Assembly (NCBI GenBank): GCA_025345505.1
Contig: JANVCC010010406.1
Span: forward strand, 18,739,825-18,803,824
Length of the DNA stretch: 64,000 bases
Reading direction: 5' to 3'
From: Todiramphus chloris collaris
Lineage: Eukaryota; Chordata; Aves; Coraciiformes; Alcedinidae
Shown: positions 24,771 through 35,700 of the stretch, piece after piece
Numbering within the stretch: position 1 is the first letter of the stretch
Layout: each line of letters opens with the position of its first letter
The notes under the pieces: generated by a model
What the model was told of the DNA's origin: nothing
Database searches by the model: none
The model's input: only the letters and a program-made list of their open reading frames with translations
Made by a program: the position numbers and the translations under genes

Positions 24771-25480
24771 TCAAAGGGTTCAAAATAATGACAGATTTGA
24801 TTGGAATGTGCTAGACTGATTTTATAGCTCTTATTGCTACTAATGGACAGTCTTCCATGGTTGCCATGGGGCTTGCTTGCCTTGCTGCTTACCAGAGCTT
24901 AGTGGTCGTTAGTGTCTGCTTTTTACTTCTGATGCTTCCTCTATGCTGCCATGATGCTTATCATCTTTACTCTGCATGGGAACATCTTGATAACATCAAT
25001 GGTGAAGTGCCCGGCCTAGAAGATGGCCAGGACGTTGCTGCTGTTTCTGTCCTTCTGTAGGCTGGAACTACAGTGTGAATTCTAGTCAAAGAAACTGACC
25101 TGTGGATGAGTCCATGTGGGAGCAGGACACCTCAAAATGTGCATGAGGTCATACTGGAACACTTGAAAGCTTGTGGCCACGCGTAATCACAGGACAGAGT
25201 AGGTACACCTCTGTAGAGACTGCAGCTGTGGTCAAGACCATGATGCAGCTGGTTCACTCCTGAATGGACTGTGGCTGTGGATACAGCCATGCTGGAACAG
25301 GTGAACCTGAAGGCATTGTGGGCTATGGACTGGGTCATGCTGGAGAAGGTATGCCTCAAAGCAACTGTGGCTGTGGATGTCTCTGCCACAGCAGGTATAC
25401 CTCTGAAGGGACTGTGGCTCATAGAAAGTGCTCCACTTGGAGCAGGTATGCCCCAAAAATTCTCTAGCCATTTGCCAGCC
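24771..25480 (+). mobile_element. Fossil retrovirus leader, truncated
   Basis: The DNA downstream of the primer-binding site follows the leader known from avian elements of this LTR type (gacagatttgattggaatgt, ggggcttgcttgccttgctg) and ends in a tandem-repeat block. Retroviral similarity stops at about 25480-25500 and ordinary non-coding sequence follows. The element is therefore broken, with only its 5' LTR and leader left. The 3' limit is approximate. Confidence 0.7.
25100..25463 (+). repeat. 48-bp tandem repeats in the retroviral leader
   Basis: Diverged units of about 48 bp begin 'ggactgtggctgtgg' and end 'gcaggtatgcctcaaa'. The last four are clear and measure about 47, 48, 48 and 50 bp from 25266 on. 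Two or three weaker units precede them. Because the period is a multiple of three, stop-free frames run through on both strands. These reflect the repeat and are not evidence of a gene. Confidence 0.8.
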
Positions 25481-25762
25481 TTAAAAAAATGAAGGAAGAG
25501 AATGAGAGAAAGAAAACATGTAAATGACCTCAGGGTTTTACACTGAATTTAACTGAGGCTGAAATGGAGGTCTGGGAGCTTAGTAAGAGTCGCATCTCTG
25601 TTCAGCACAGGTACCTAAGTACTGAGGCTGGATGGTTTGATTATAAGGAGCATCTTCTGTAATGTAGCACACAATGGTAAATTTGTTGCACTCTAAATTG
25701 CCTTTGGGAGTCTTGCCCTTCCTACCAGCATGACTTACTGTCAGTTGCTGGTGGGCGGAAGC

Positions 25763-25827
25763 CTTGATCCTGTGTCCCATGGAAGTCAATGGGAGCGCTG
25801 CCTTTGACATCAATGAGTGCTGGATCA
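25763..25827. repeat. Palindromic MITE-like relic
   Basis: The segment runs gatcctgtgtcccatggaag, tcaatgggagcgctgccttt, gacatcaatgagtgctggat. The two halves are imperfect reverse complements of each other, centred on about 25797. The GATCC...GAAGTCAATGG...TCAATG...GGATC layout is that of the short palindromic repeats abundant in crocodile and turtle genomes and present as relics in birds (Chompy-type MITEs). No autonomous partner is visible. Confidence 0.5.
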
Positions 25828-28800
25828 CACCCCAGGTGAAAAACAGTAGCTTTGCTTCTAGTCAGGCCAAATTGATGAATAAATCAGAGCCTTGTGTGTG
25901 TGGAGTCAGGGCTGGTTGTGAGTGTCTCTTGCAGAGGCGTTTTACAGTCCAAGTGTGTGTGACCAAGGCAATCTGATTAATTATTGGATAAAGCTTGAGG
26001 CAAGCACAGAATTGCAGATACCAGCTAGAAAGCTGTGTTACAGAGGAATTTATAATACATATGACTATCAGCCTCTTGATCTTCAGGGGTATTCAAGGAA
26101 GATAGAGATAAGGCAATTCTTTTGGTGTGTTTTCAATAGGGGAGGAAAAAAGAGACAGCAAATACTTACAGCTTTTTCTCTCTCTGACACTCAGTATTAT
26201 GCTCTAACATTGTGCTCTACTTCCAATTATTTTTTAAGAAGTATGTAAGTTCTCAGGAAAGAGAACTGAGTGCATTTAATATTGTGTACATCCCCTCCAC
26301 TAAATCACAAAACTTGAACTATGGCACTGTGTTAGGTGTTTGCAAACTGCCATGATGCATATAAACAACACAGTAGCTGCAAGGGGCAGGGTAAACATCC
26401 ACATAGGCCCTGGGTGTCAGCAGCCAATCCTGCTTCATCTCCACACACTACTGAGGTCACTGGCAAGGCTTGTACCACAGGGTGCTGTGGAAATAATGGA
26501 ACATTCGAGGAGAGTGCCTGCAACCTTGATTCCGCCTCAGCTGTTCTAATTTGGGTCTGTTTTGTCCCTTTGAGTGACCCAGTCCAGTTTTTCCTGAGTT
26601 CCACATCGTGCCTTGTGACAAATTTTTGAGGGTGGAAAGAGTACTGGCTGACATAGCTTTCCTATATGAAATGATGGGAAAATGTGTCTTTCCTTCTTTT
26701 TTCTTTTTTTTTTTTTTTTTTTTTTTTTGCTCTTCTCTTAGTAACATTGAAGTGGGCACAGAGTGTTAATGGTTTCAGAAAGAGGAGCTCACAAGGATGT
26801 TCTGGATTTCCTCCTGCCAGCTCTGTCTCTTTGAAGTCCAGTGAGTTGAAGTGTCTAGGAAGAGAAGAGCCATGAAAGTAAAGGGGCAGGTGATGTGCGA
26901 CAGCATAGCAGGGCCAAAACCATGTGGACCTTCAAAATGCATAGGTAAATCCTATGACAGCTTCTGCATCAGCTGCCTCAGACACTGTGAGTGAGTGGGT
27001 TAGGAGGCCCTTTATGATGGATCAGTGGTAGGTCAAAGAAAGTCATGGAGGAAGAGTCATAGTTTTGCTCTTGGTCTCACACTATAAGGTAATCTTAGGG
27101 ACTCAGAGGTTATATTTGTTGCAATAGGTTCTGGTTTTATTTAAGAACTAACAGGTGAAGGTTACTTATGGTGAATTTCAGGGGAGTAATGTCTACATTG
27201 GCAGAACTTGTGCTACCCTTCAAACAACAAGGGAAGGCTATGTGGGAGATGGGACATGGCACCATGCTACAGACTCTTCCAGCATTGTTTTACTTCCATC
27301 TAAGGATAAATAAATTCCTCTGTGTATGGTGTTTGAGAGACAAAACTCCAGATGAATGAAAGAAATAGTCTTTTGACTTGCTAATCCAGTGAGAAATGGA
27401 AATGCTCTTCTATCTTCCTCCCTCTTCATTAGTTTATGTACATCAGCTCTCATCATGTTTACCTGGAAAGGAGTGGTTTCAGTATGACTGCTGTCTTTGT
27501 AGTTTTTAATATAAAAATTTCAAGTCCCATTGTATAGCTTAGATGGAAGCTAAATAAGCATTCAAATGAATCAAAGAAACCTCAGGAGATCTTGCTGACA
27601 GGACATAAGTTGTGTAGTCAAGAAAAATAACCACAGAATCTATGGGCCGTGCCTCACGTTAACAGAGTCACAGGTGTTTCCCTTGACTATTCTGAAATAA
27701 GACCTGAGCTAGGCCCTCTCCACATGGCTTCAGGTGAGAATGCATCTTATTGCTCAAGATGCTAAAACATTTGAGTGATTTGCACACTTCTAAACCTACT
27801 CTGCACTTCCACCGTTAATCATACACAATACACAACAATGTCACTCTCTTTGTGCACCATGATGGAATTATCTGTGTATCTTATATTCAAATTACATTGT
27901 GTGCTTGAGGGAGTTCATGATCCCCTGAAAACTTCTGTGGCAGCACAGTTTGCAGGCTCCACATGCTACCTATGAACCATCTATTGTGTATGTGACTGCA
28001 AGCTTGAATCCCTGCCTGGGATTATCTGAAAACTCTAGAATTTGCCAGCAGGAAAATTTACAGCTAAACAATTATATTGTTGAAACTCTGACAAATCCAC
28101 CCCAGTTTACGACTTTGAAAATAGGGTAGGTGTGAGCAACTGAATATATTATACAAGGTAGCTTGGCCTCCTGGGGGCTGCAGTATAGAATGTTTACTTT
28201 GACTGACACTTTTCGTTTTCCTTTTCTTCCGAACATTATTGATGCAAATGGTATCTCTGCTCAGTTCGGATTTGTTCCTCAAAAAACTGTTTAGATGTTT
28301 GGATAAACATCTTCTGAATAAGTTCTTTTATAATTATGATGATTTTTGAAAGCAATCCAGCAATAATGCAACAGGCAAGCAACACAATGAATAAAAGCAA
28401 GCACACCTACATTACACTGGCACATCAGATTACATGGAGGTGGGACTTCAGAACTTCTCTCCAATGTAAAGCAGTTCTAAAAACTCCAGATCTGGACACA
28501 AAGAAATGTAGATATTTTTCTCCCCATCACTTTTCTGTGGACGGAAGTTTAAATGCTCCCAAATAAACTAGTGACTTCTTGATAAGAATGAAATAAATTT
28601 CACTCAAGCACAGAATGACATTGATTCAACTTGGACTCCCATAAGCAAGCAGAGACATTCTTGCAAAGTACAACTACTCAGAAAAAAGGAAGATTTGTTT
28701 TTAAAGCAAATAACAGTACTTCTGGATAGAATCAGTGCTGGGTCATGCAGAGTGGCAGTATTTTTTTTTCTTGCTATATTGGTACCAGAAATTGGAATTT

Positions 28801-29189
28801 CACTACAATTTTCCAGTTCCATCAGAAATTCTAGTGTCTCTCATGTTGAATGCCAAAACAGGTGGCAATGACTTGTTACCATGTTGCACACTGGTACATT
28901 AGCCTGAAGAGTGATTTTTCGTTTCTCCTAGTTCTATAAGAGAAAAAGTATACAAGCAAAATTCCTTTGCCACAACATTCCCTGATTGGTAAATAAATCA
29001 TTCTTCATTTCACTCAGGCAGGACCTAAGAGCACCTTTTAGCTAAAGAGATGTCTGAAAGATGGCAGTTCTATCGATGTGAGCTTGAGTTGTAAAACATA
29101 AAGTATACCTTGTAAGTATAATTTTGTGAACAGAAAAAATATATCTTGGTCTGATGCGTGAATCTTTTATCTACCTTACTCCTGCCATT
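25828..29189. other. Non-coding stretch, no gene seen
   Basis: About 3.3 kb without a recognised coding region. It contains a long T-run at 26704-26728. Short open frames at 26330-26760 on both strands have no recognised motif. Confidence 0.5.
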
Positions 29190-29195
29190 TTTATT
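29190..29195 (-). promoter_or_regulatory. Possible polyadenylation signal
   Basis: AATAAA on the minus strand, about 50 nt downstream of the stop of the 29247-29888 open region. Such hexamers are frequent in AT-rich DNA, so it matters only if that region is a real last exon. Confidence 0.25.
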
Positions 29196-29246
29196 TCCTT
29201 CCATTGGGGAATATCTCAAGTGGTCTTTGCTTCTTTCTTTGTTGTC

Positions 29247-29888
29247 TTATAGCTCCTTTTGTACAGCAGCCAATGCTAACACATCTTCCTGAGTGTGAAA
29301 GTTGCTTATGGTTTGGATGTACCTGTACTGTACAGTACCTGCCAAGTACTTGGGGTGGACACTGCGCTTTCTGAGATCATATGAAAACTCCACCTGGTCC
29401 ATGTTGAGGAGGGATAATTTCTGTGTTTGTGCATCTTGAAGGATGCAAGAAATGCATAAGAGCTGCTGAAGTAACTTCAAAGCTCGTAGTTGGAAAGCCA
29501 ATGAACTCTCACAATAAACTTCAATTTCTCTAGTGCCTTCATGACTACCAGTAATGGCCCTAGCTGCGCAGCATGTGGGGAAACAGGAATGCTGCACAAG
29601 GGATTGGGCTCTGTCTAGAGACTGCAAAAGTTGCTGTGATTGTTTCAGAAGGTGGGTCTCAGAGAAGCCTCTGCTCCACCTGCTTACTTTGCTGTGGTGT
29701 AGTTCTTCCTCTGATATGGGAAGCAGGGGTGACATAGACTGATTTAGTTTTTGCTTGTCTTCCTGCTTTAGTTCCCTGTAAGCAGCCTCCCTCTGGCCAA
29801 GAGCCATCAGTGTGCTCTGATCTGAGACGATGTTGCCATAAGGCTCAGGGCCCTGCTCTGTACAAGTACCTGGCACTCTATTTCTGGA
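29247..29888 (-). CDS. Unidentified stop-free region, candidate terminal exon or retrocopy
   Basis: A minus-strand run of 213 codons ends in TAA at 29247-29249. There is no ATG at its 5' end: the frame opens straight after a TAG (29889-29891) whose AG could itself be a splice acceptor. A better acceptor lies inside, GGCTGCTTACAG followed by GGAACT, and leaves 1 nt to complete a codon. The predicted product looks protein-like rather than random, with leucine-rich amphipathic segments LLKQSQQLLQSLDRAQSL and LRALKLLQQLLCISCIL and a C-terminal HPKYLAGTVQYRYIQ. No domain, signal peptide or membrane span was recognised. An AATAAA (plus-strand 29190-29195) lies about 50 nt past the stop, as expected for a last exon. 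Alternatives are a decayed retrocopy or chance: one frame of this length in 64 kb is not impossible. Confidence 0.35.
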   Translation of the reverse strand, partial: SRNRVPGTCTEQGPEPYGNIVSDQSTLMALGQREAAYRELKQEDKQKLNQSMSPLLPISEEELHHSKVSRWSRGFSETHLLKQSQQLLQSLDRAQSLVQHSCFPTCCAARAITGSHEGTREIEVYCESSLAFQLRALKLLQQLLCISCILQDAQTQKLSLLNMDQVEFSYDLRKRSVHPKYLAGTVQYRYIQTISNFHTQEDVLALAAVQKEL

Positions 29889-32563
29889 CTAAGAGGTGTT
29901 TCCAGTCCTGCGTTGTTATGCCCCTGTGGAACTTGTCCCATTAGGAGAGAATCCCAAGAAATTAAACTATGTACAAACGCAACACATGCAAACCTCATAT
30001 TTCTTTATTTCCTTCGTTTTATGTTGTTTATTTATGTTTTGTGATGTAAATGGGACTAGAGTCTTAGGCAGTAGTTTGCATCTTGTAAATAAAAATATAT
30101 AAGCATGTCATACACACATCACATTTTCACCTTTATTAGAGATCATAAAGCCCTGGAAAGAGAGAACAAGGGGTAAGTCACTTAATGATCTTTTCATGTA
30201 GTTTCTTCAACGTATTTATTGCCTCATGAGAATATTTAAGGCTGGTCATGCATTCAGAGCTGTCCCTACCAGTGATCAGTTTGTGCTAAATTTGACTGAT
30301 GCTTTGCTGAGGACTGAAAAGAAAAAGACATTAAGCAGTTCCTGTGGCAGAAGTGGCTTCCTATTTTTGGCTTAAAGTTTGAGTAAATTAAAGCACAGGC
30401 TTTCCAGTAAAGGACTGTTTCACCTGAAAATACTCTACTATCTCAGCAAATACTCTGCACTACAAGCAACATTGTAAGCACTGCAGACTTTTATGTTTAC
30501 TTCATACTGGAAAGAAAGGTAAAGTTGTATCAGAAATAAGTAAACTTATCTGCTCAAGAAAAGTTTCCTGTCCGACTCTGAAAAATCATTTACTTACGTT
30601 TTTTCCTGAAATTTTCAGGTTGGAATAGGTGAGGGTAATAAGCTGGAAAAAAAAGGCAAGTACCCTCAGTTATTTCCAACTTGCAACTACCTCAGATTCC
30701 CTACCATTCTTTCTTCTCCCAACTTCAAGCAGTAGAAAGAGGGAATATGGAAATAGGGACTGTAAATAATCATCATTTATCCTGCCTGCATCTCCCACAA
30801 TCCACAGAAGCTCAGGCTTCATGAGTGAGTGGAATCAAAGAGGGGCCCAGTCATCACTGTCTGATGGTTTTGAATTTTCTGTATGGAATTTATGGCAACA
30901 GTTAGCAGCAGACATGGTGTGGTGATTTGCTGAGGCTGTCTATGAATAGTGTCTTGTTTTTAATGTAATCCTGAACAAGAGGCTATGGAGAATCTACCTA
31001 AGACCTAGAGAGTATTTAAAACCTGCCATTCACCCCAGAAAGCCCCTCCTCACTTTGACATCCCATGTCAGCTCCTTAAATCAAACTCCTCAGACTCAGG
31101 AATGAAGTAAATAAATTATAAGCTATATTGATTGTGTCTGCTGCGTGGACATTCTTTAGCATTGACTAAGCTGTTCAAACTATTGTCCCAATCTGGATCA
31201 GGCTCCCCATAAAATGCAAAATGGCTACCCAAGAGGGAGTAGAAATGTTTTCTTTCGTTGATCCAAGGTTCTGTCAGGGAGGGTTTTGATCTCTAGAACT
31301 TTACAACATCCATATGCTCAGGAATGAATTAGCTGTCTCCTTTCAGCGGGACATGGGATCAGAGTTTTAGATTGGACAGAAGCCCACCATGATACAGTAC
31401 TTTTTTTTTTTTTTTAATGAGTATCAGTGAATTTTTCATTATTTTTGGAACCATGCATCCTGTTTGTCTCTCACTTGGTCTGTTCTCCTGTCTGTATGGC
31501 TGTTGACTTCAACTAAATCACTGGTATAAATGCATCTCAGACTTCTCTTCCAACTAATGGAGGTAGTGCTGGTGGTTGCTAGTTAAAGGTTATTTTGAGG
31601 GAAGGGATTTGGTTTGCTTCTGCTTTAAAGCAAGGAGGTGTGGTAAATCACAAGCATCTATCTTGGGATGGAGATAATAAATCACTCTTCCCAGGTGAAA
31701 TCTTTTATTTATGCTTTGGGATTCCATTTCATTGAGGAAAGGTATGTTCTTTTGGCTTCAGCAAGTCTGCATTTTAGCAAGTGATTCAAATCAAGTTGAC
31801 ACTTATTAGTGGGCATGTTGAACACTTTGCTCTCAGGCACTTCACTGGGCTGCCACCATTCTCCATTCTTCACAGATGTTTGTTCTCCTCATGTTTCATC
31901 TGGAAGCAAAATCACTGCCTGCTCCTCATGTCAGTGGGAAGTCAACTGCAAAGGGCAGCTTGATTTTAGAGACAATGGATTGCTCCCACCAGGAAACAAA
32001 CAAATGGAAGAGGAGATGAAATAATACGCTCACAGATCAGCATTAATACACTCTAGATTATTCTAGTCTGAAAGTGACCAAGCAAACCTCTTATTATCAT
32101 TTATTAAGTGTTGAGCCCTGTCACCACACTCAGTGTTGCACAGTACACATTCAATAGTAGTGGGTCCAAAGAGAATACTAGCAATATAATACAGGTGGTA
32201 GATTATTTATTTGCAAAGCATCAACTGTTATCGCAAGCTAGTGTTTATTTGAAAAAAAGGAAAAAAAAAAGAAAAAACAACAACAAACCAAATCTTGAAA
32301 AAAAATTACACAGTTAAACAGTTCTAGATGGTCTCCTTTCTCCAGGAATACTCAAAGTTAGTCTGTACACACACTATTCTTAAATTTTTTTTACACTGTA
32401 TGCACCTGGCTACCACTGAGAAAACATGATTCAGAGGCAAGAGCCTACAGCTAAGACCTGCTGCCAGAGAAAAAGGAAGTAATGACAGAAGCTAGTTTAC
32501 ATACCCTCTTGGTTAAATTTAGTTTTATTTATGTCTAGAGAGAGGTGTAACATCTTAACTCAC
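29889..32563. other. Non-coding stretch, possible intron
   Basis: No recognised repeat or gene. If the flanking candidate exons are real, this would be the intron between them, about 2.7-2.9 kb depending on the acceptor used. T- and A-runs lie near 31402 and 32262. Confidence 0.4.
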
Positions 32564-32750
32564 CAGATCAGAAGTGCATGTAATGTGCTTGCCACAGAAT
32601 TAAAAAGAGGCAGTAGAGCTAGTAAACTTTGGAAGGCATCTGGAGCCTCTGCCTCACTGGAGGTTCTGGTGGTATAGGGCTTCTCTACATGTAAGATGTC
32701 TGGGAACTCTGAGCGCTCCTGACAAAGGCAGCAGTGTGCAGTCATCCAAG
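32564..32750 (-). CDS. Candidate internal exon of an unidentified gene
   Basis: A minus-strand stop-free stretch of 187 nt with splice-like borders. The acceptor is a pyrimidine-rich GTCCCTGACATTTCAG just before 32750. The donor is CTG/GTGAGT, where the exon ends at 32564. In the open frame it begins with 2 nt and ends with 2 nt, and gives about 61 residues including WMTAHCCLCQERSEFPDIL and FQSLLALLPLFNSVASTLHA. Its end phase fits the TTACAG acceptor inside 29247-29888, and the join would give a Trp codon. No protein family was recognised. Splice-like motifs occur often by chance, so this stays a candidate. Confidence 0.3.
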
Positions 32751-35700
32751 CTGAAATGTCAGGGACATATTGCACTGGCCATTTCTTACTGCACAAAATT
32801 TTCCTGCTTGCTTTGTGACCTAGCATAAACAGTGTAAAGGAACTGCAATAAAAGGAAGGCTACCTATTACAAAGACCTGACTATTTTAATAATTTGCTTT
32901 ATTGCCTGGCTGTCATGGGGCCCTTCCTAGAGGAGGCAGCTCACTGTTTCAAAAATGTAAACTTTGGCATCACTGTTGAAAATGGAATGCCTATCATTGG
33001 GAAATAAACACTACTTGTAGCATGACTTAGTGTGTGCTGGAGTTTGAAGGCTCAAGTCATACTTATACACAAAGAGAGACTATGTGAAATGTATGACCTG
33101 GAAAGGTGACTCTGCCATTTAAGCAGTCATGCATGGCTAATAAACAATGGAGGGAAAAAGTCCCCTTAAAAAAACCCTAGGTTCTTTAACATTTAATAAT
33201 TGTAAAAAGGAAACCAAACCTGAAAAGGCAAGGATAGTGTATTTGTGTTCCTTCCTTTCCTTAAACATTTTATTGTATTGCAATATATCCATTGTCTGTC
33301 TAATATGCCAAGAGCTTTAAGACATTAATATATCTGCAGAATTTGTATAAAAGAGCGAGTAGTAAACCTTTCAAAATGAATTGTCCCTATCCTATAGTGA
33401 GGCAGACAAAATAGTGAGACCATGCTGCAGCAGAGAAAGGTCATGTTCCCCAGCCCAGACTTTGCTGTGGAAGGTGCCAGACACAGCCTCTTTCCCCAGC
33501 AAAGTCACAGGTGAGCTAGCTGACTGCTTGTGCAGTGATGTCAACCAGAAGGCTTGGGTTCATGGGAATCCTGTTAATTTATAGGAAGCTGAGAAGTAGG
33601 GAGTGCCCTGGGGAGATAGTTGCAAACTGATCTGAGGAGTTGCTAGGAATGGAGGAAAATCACTGACCAATTTTCATGGGCTTCTGTAATATACTTCTGC
33701 ATATACCTTTAGGGATGGTGGGGCAGTCAATACCCTTTAGGAATGACTGATGATTATCTGCATGGGCTAATACAAGCCGTAATATCTTTACAAATGCTAA
33801 AATCATCTGTGTCAAAAAAATAAAGGGTCTGGGGACAGCTTCAGTCTTGGCAATAAATTGCCCTACTGCTCACTTGAAGGAAACTTCTTTTTTTTTTTTT
33901 TTAATATAATATCATTATGATCACAAGAGGTCCTCTACCACTTTATCAATTCTGTAACAGTACATAAATTCATTTACTAGTGACTCTTTTATCTTTGCTG
34001 TCTTCAGACTGACAACATTCAGTTGAAATCAGTGAAGATATGTCAACAGAATAAGTTGTAACCAATGCAGTAGGAGTCTATCAATTAGAAAAAAAAGTGC
34101 ATGTTGTTATGATTACACTACTGAGTGGTTAGTTCCTCTGAATCTTGACATTTGTGGTTTTGTTCATTCTTTACCATTTATAGCAATGTCTGTCTATATA
34201 ATTGAGTTGATAGCTGTATTATTTCAGAAGGAATTTTTACTACTAAATACAAATATATTAAGTGTTCTTTTCTTTTTAATTACATGTACATTCAATAAAG
34301 GGATACATTATTATGAAAGGTCATTGATTGCTTCCAGGATGTGACAGTAAAATATACAGTATGTACTAAAATTAAAACTAATTTTAGAACAGTGTAGTGT
34401 GGAATAATGCAAAACAAAGAAAGGTGCCAAAGTTAGCAATAAATCTTATGAATAGAAAAAGGAGCAAAAATTATGGCCTTTTATCTGATAATAACTTGGC
34501 TGGATTCAGAACTGGAGATGCAAACAGCTTTTATGAGGTTGCACTTGTTCTTAGTATGATAAGAACACATTGGTAGCCTGCGTGATATTTTTGAGGTTTT
34601 CATGACTTGATGAGAAAAGGATCACTGAGATCATGGACCTACAAAATTTAGTGAGTGACAGCTCCAATAAAAACTCATTGCTCCTAAGCTAGTAGCATTG
34701 TTTTGGAGATAGTCTTTGAGATACTGCCAAAAAAAAGTAGATGTAGACCGTTTTCACCCCAGATCAATAACACCCATCTGCTTCAAAGTCAGCTCTCAGT
34801 ACCTCCCCATCCTTCATGTCACATTAAGGTTTTCATCCTACAACCCAAGTTTCAACAGGAGGTTGTACTCACCCAACAGCATGTGTGACCACTATCATGA
34901 ATTTGATGGGCTTATGATATTTTTATGGTGAGACAGCAATCAAGGCAAACATGATCTCAAGATATTTCATAAGTCTTCTTATATGGATATGGTGGCTGTA
35001 AAATATTTTTAAAATATTCCAAATAACTTCCTAGAAAATAAATGTTGAAAACCTTGAAAAAGCCCTACCTAGACTAGTGCACATTTAGTGAGAAATTAGG
35101 TATGCTCTTAGGTTTCCTTTGTTATAAGTTTAATATTAAAAAACCAAAAATCAAACCAAACCAATCATTAATTAATATGGCAGATCACAGTTTAAATAAC
35201 ATGTTTCATGGATGAGTTTCTTTTCTGCTCTTGAGCTGATGAGATCCTTGACAGAGCTCCAGCATTTGCTTACATGGGCAATGAGTATTTGGAAATGTAC
35301 TTTTTGCTGTTTAACATGACCAAGCAGCTGGAAGCAAAGACTTAAAGCAGTTTTGTGTGATCAGCGCATTATCTGCAGAGCATGTGGATAACACCTGCCA
35401 ACTTGCACAAAAAAAATGTGCATTGTGAAGAGCAGCAGAAGGCCACAGCAGAGTCTATGAAGTAGTTTATGATGCAAGAACACAAGCAAAATCTTTAAAG
35501 TTAAGGAATGGAGAAACTAAATTGTCTGTTTCTGTTTACCCTTTTTCTGGAGAGAAAAAAAAAAAAAAAGAAAAAAAGAGTTTTTGATTAAGCTGAAAAC
35601 AAAGAAAGTGTTGAAATAAACTTTTTTATTTGGTGGAAGTTCTGATGGCTGAACTATACTGGTAACTTACTTTCTACCGATCTCTGTAATTTGTCCTGGT

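Noticed and set aside
25132-25492. Open frames on both strands with 16-residue repeats
   Set aside because: Produced by the 48-bp tandem repeats of the retroviral leader, whose period is divisible by three.
33381-33510. Plus-strand stretch between a cctatag acceptor and a CACAG/GTGAGC donor
   Set aside because: The peptide has no protein-like features I could support and no neighbouring plus-strand exons were found; such site pairs occur by chance.
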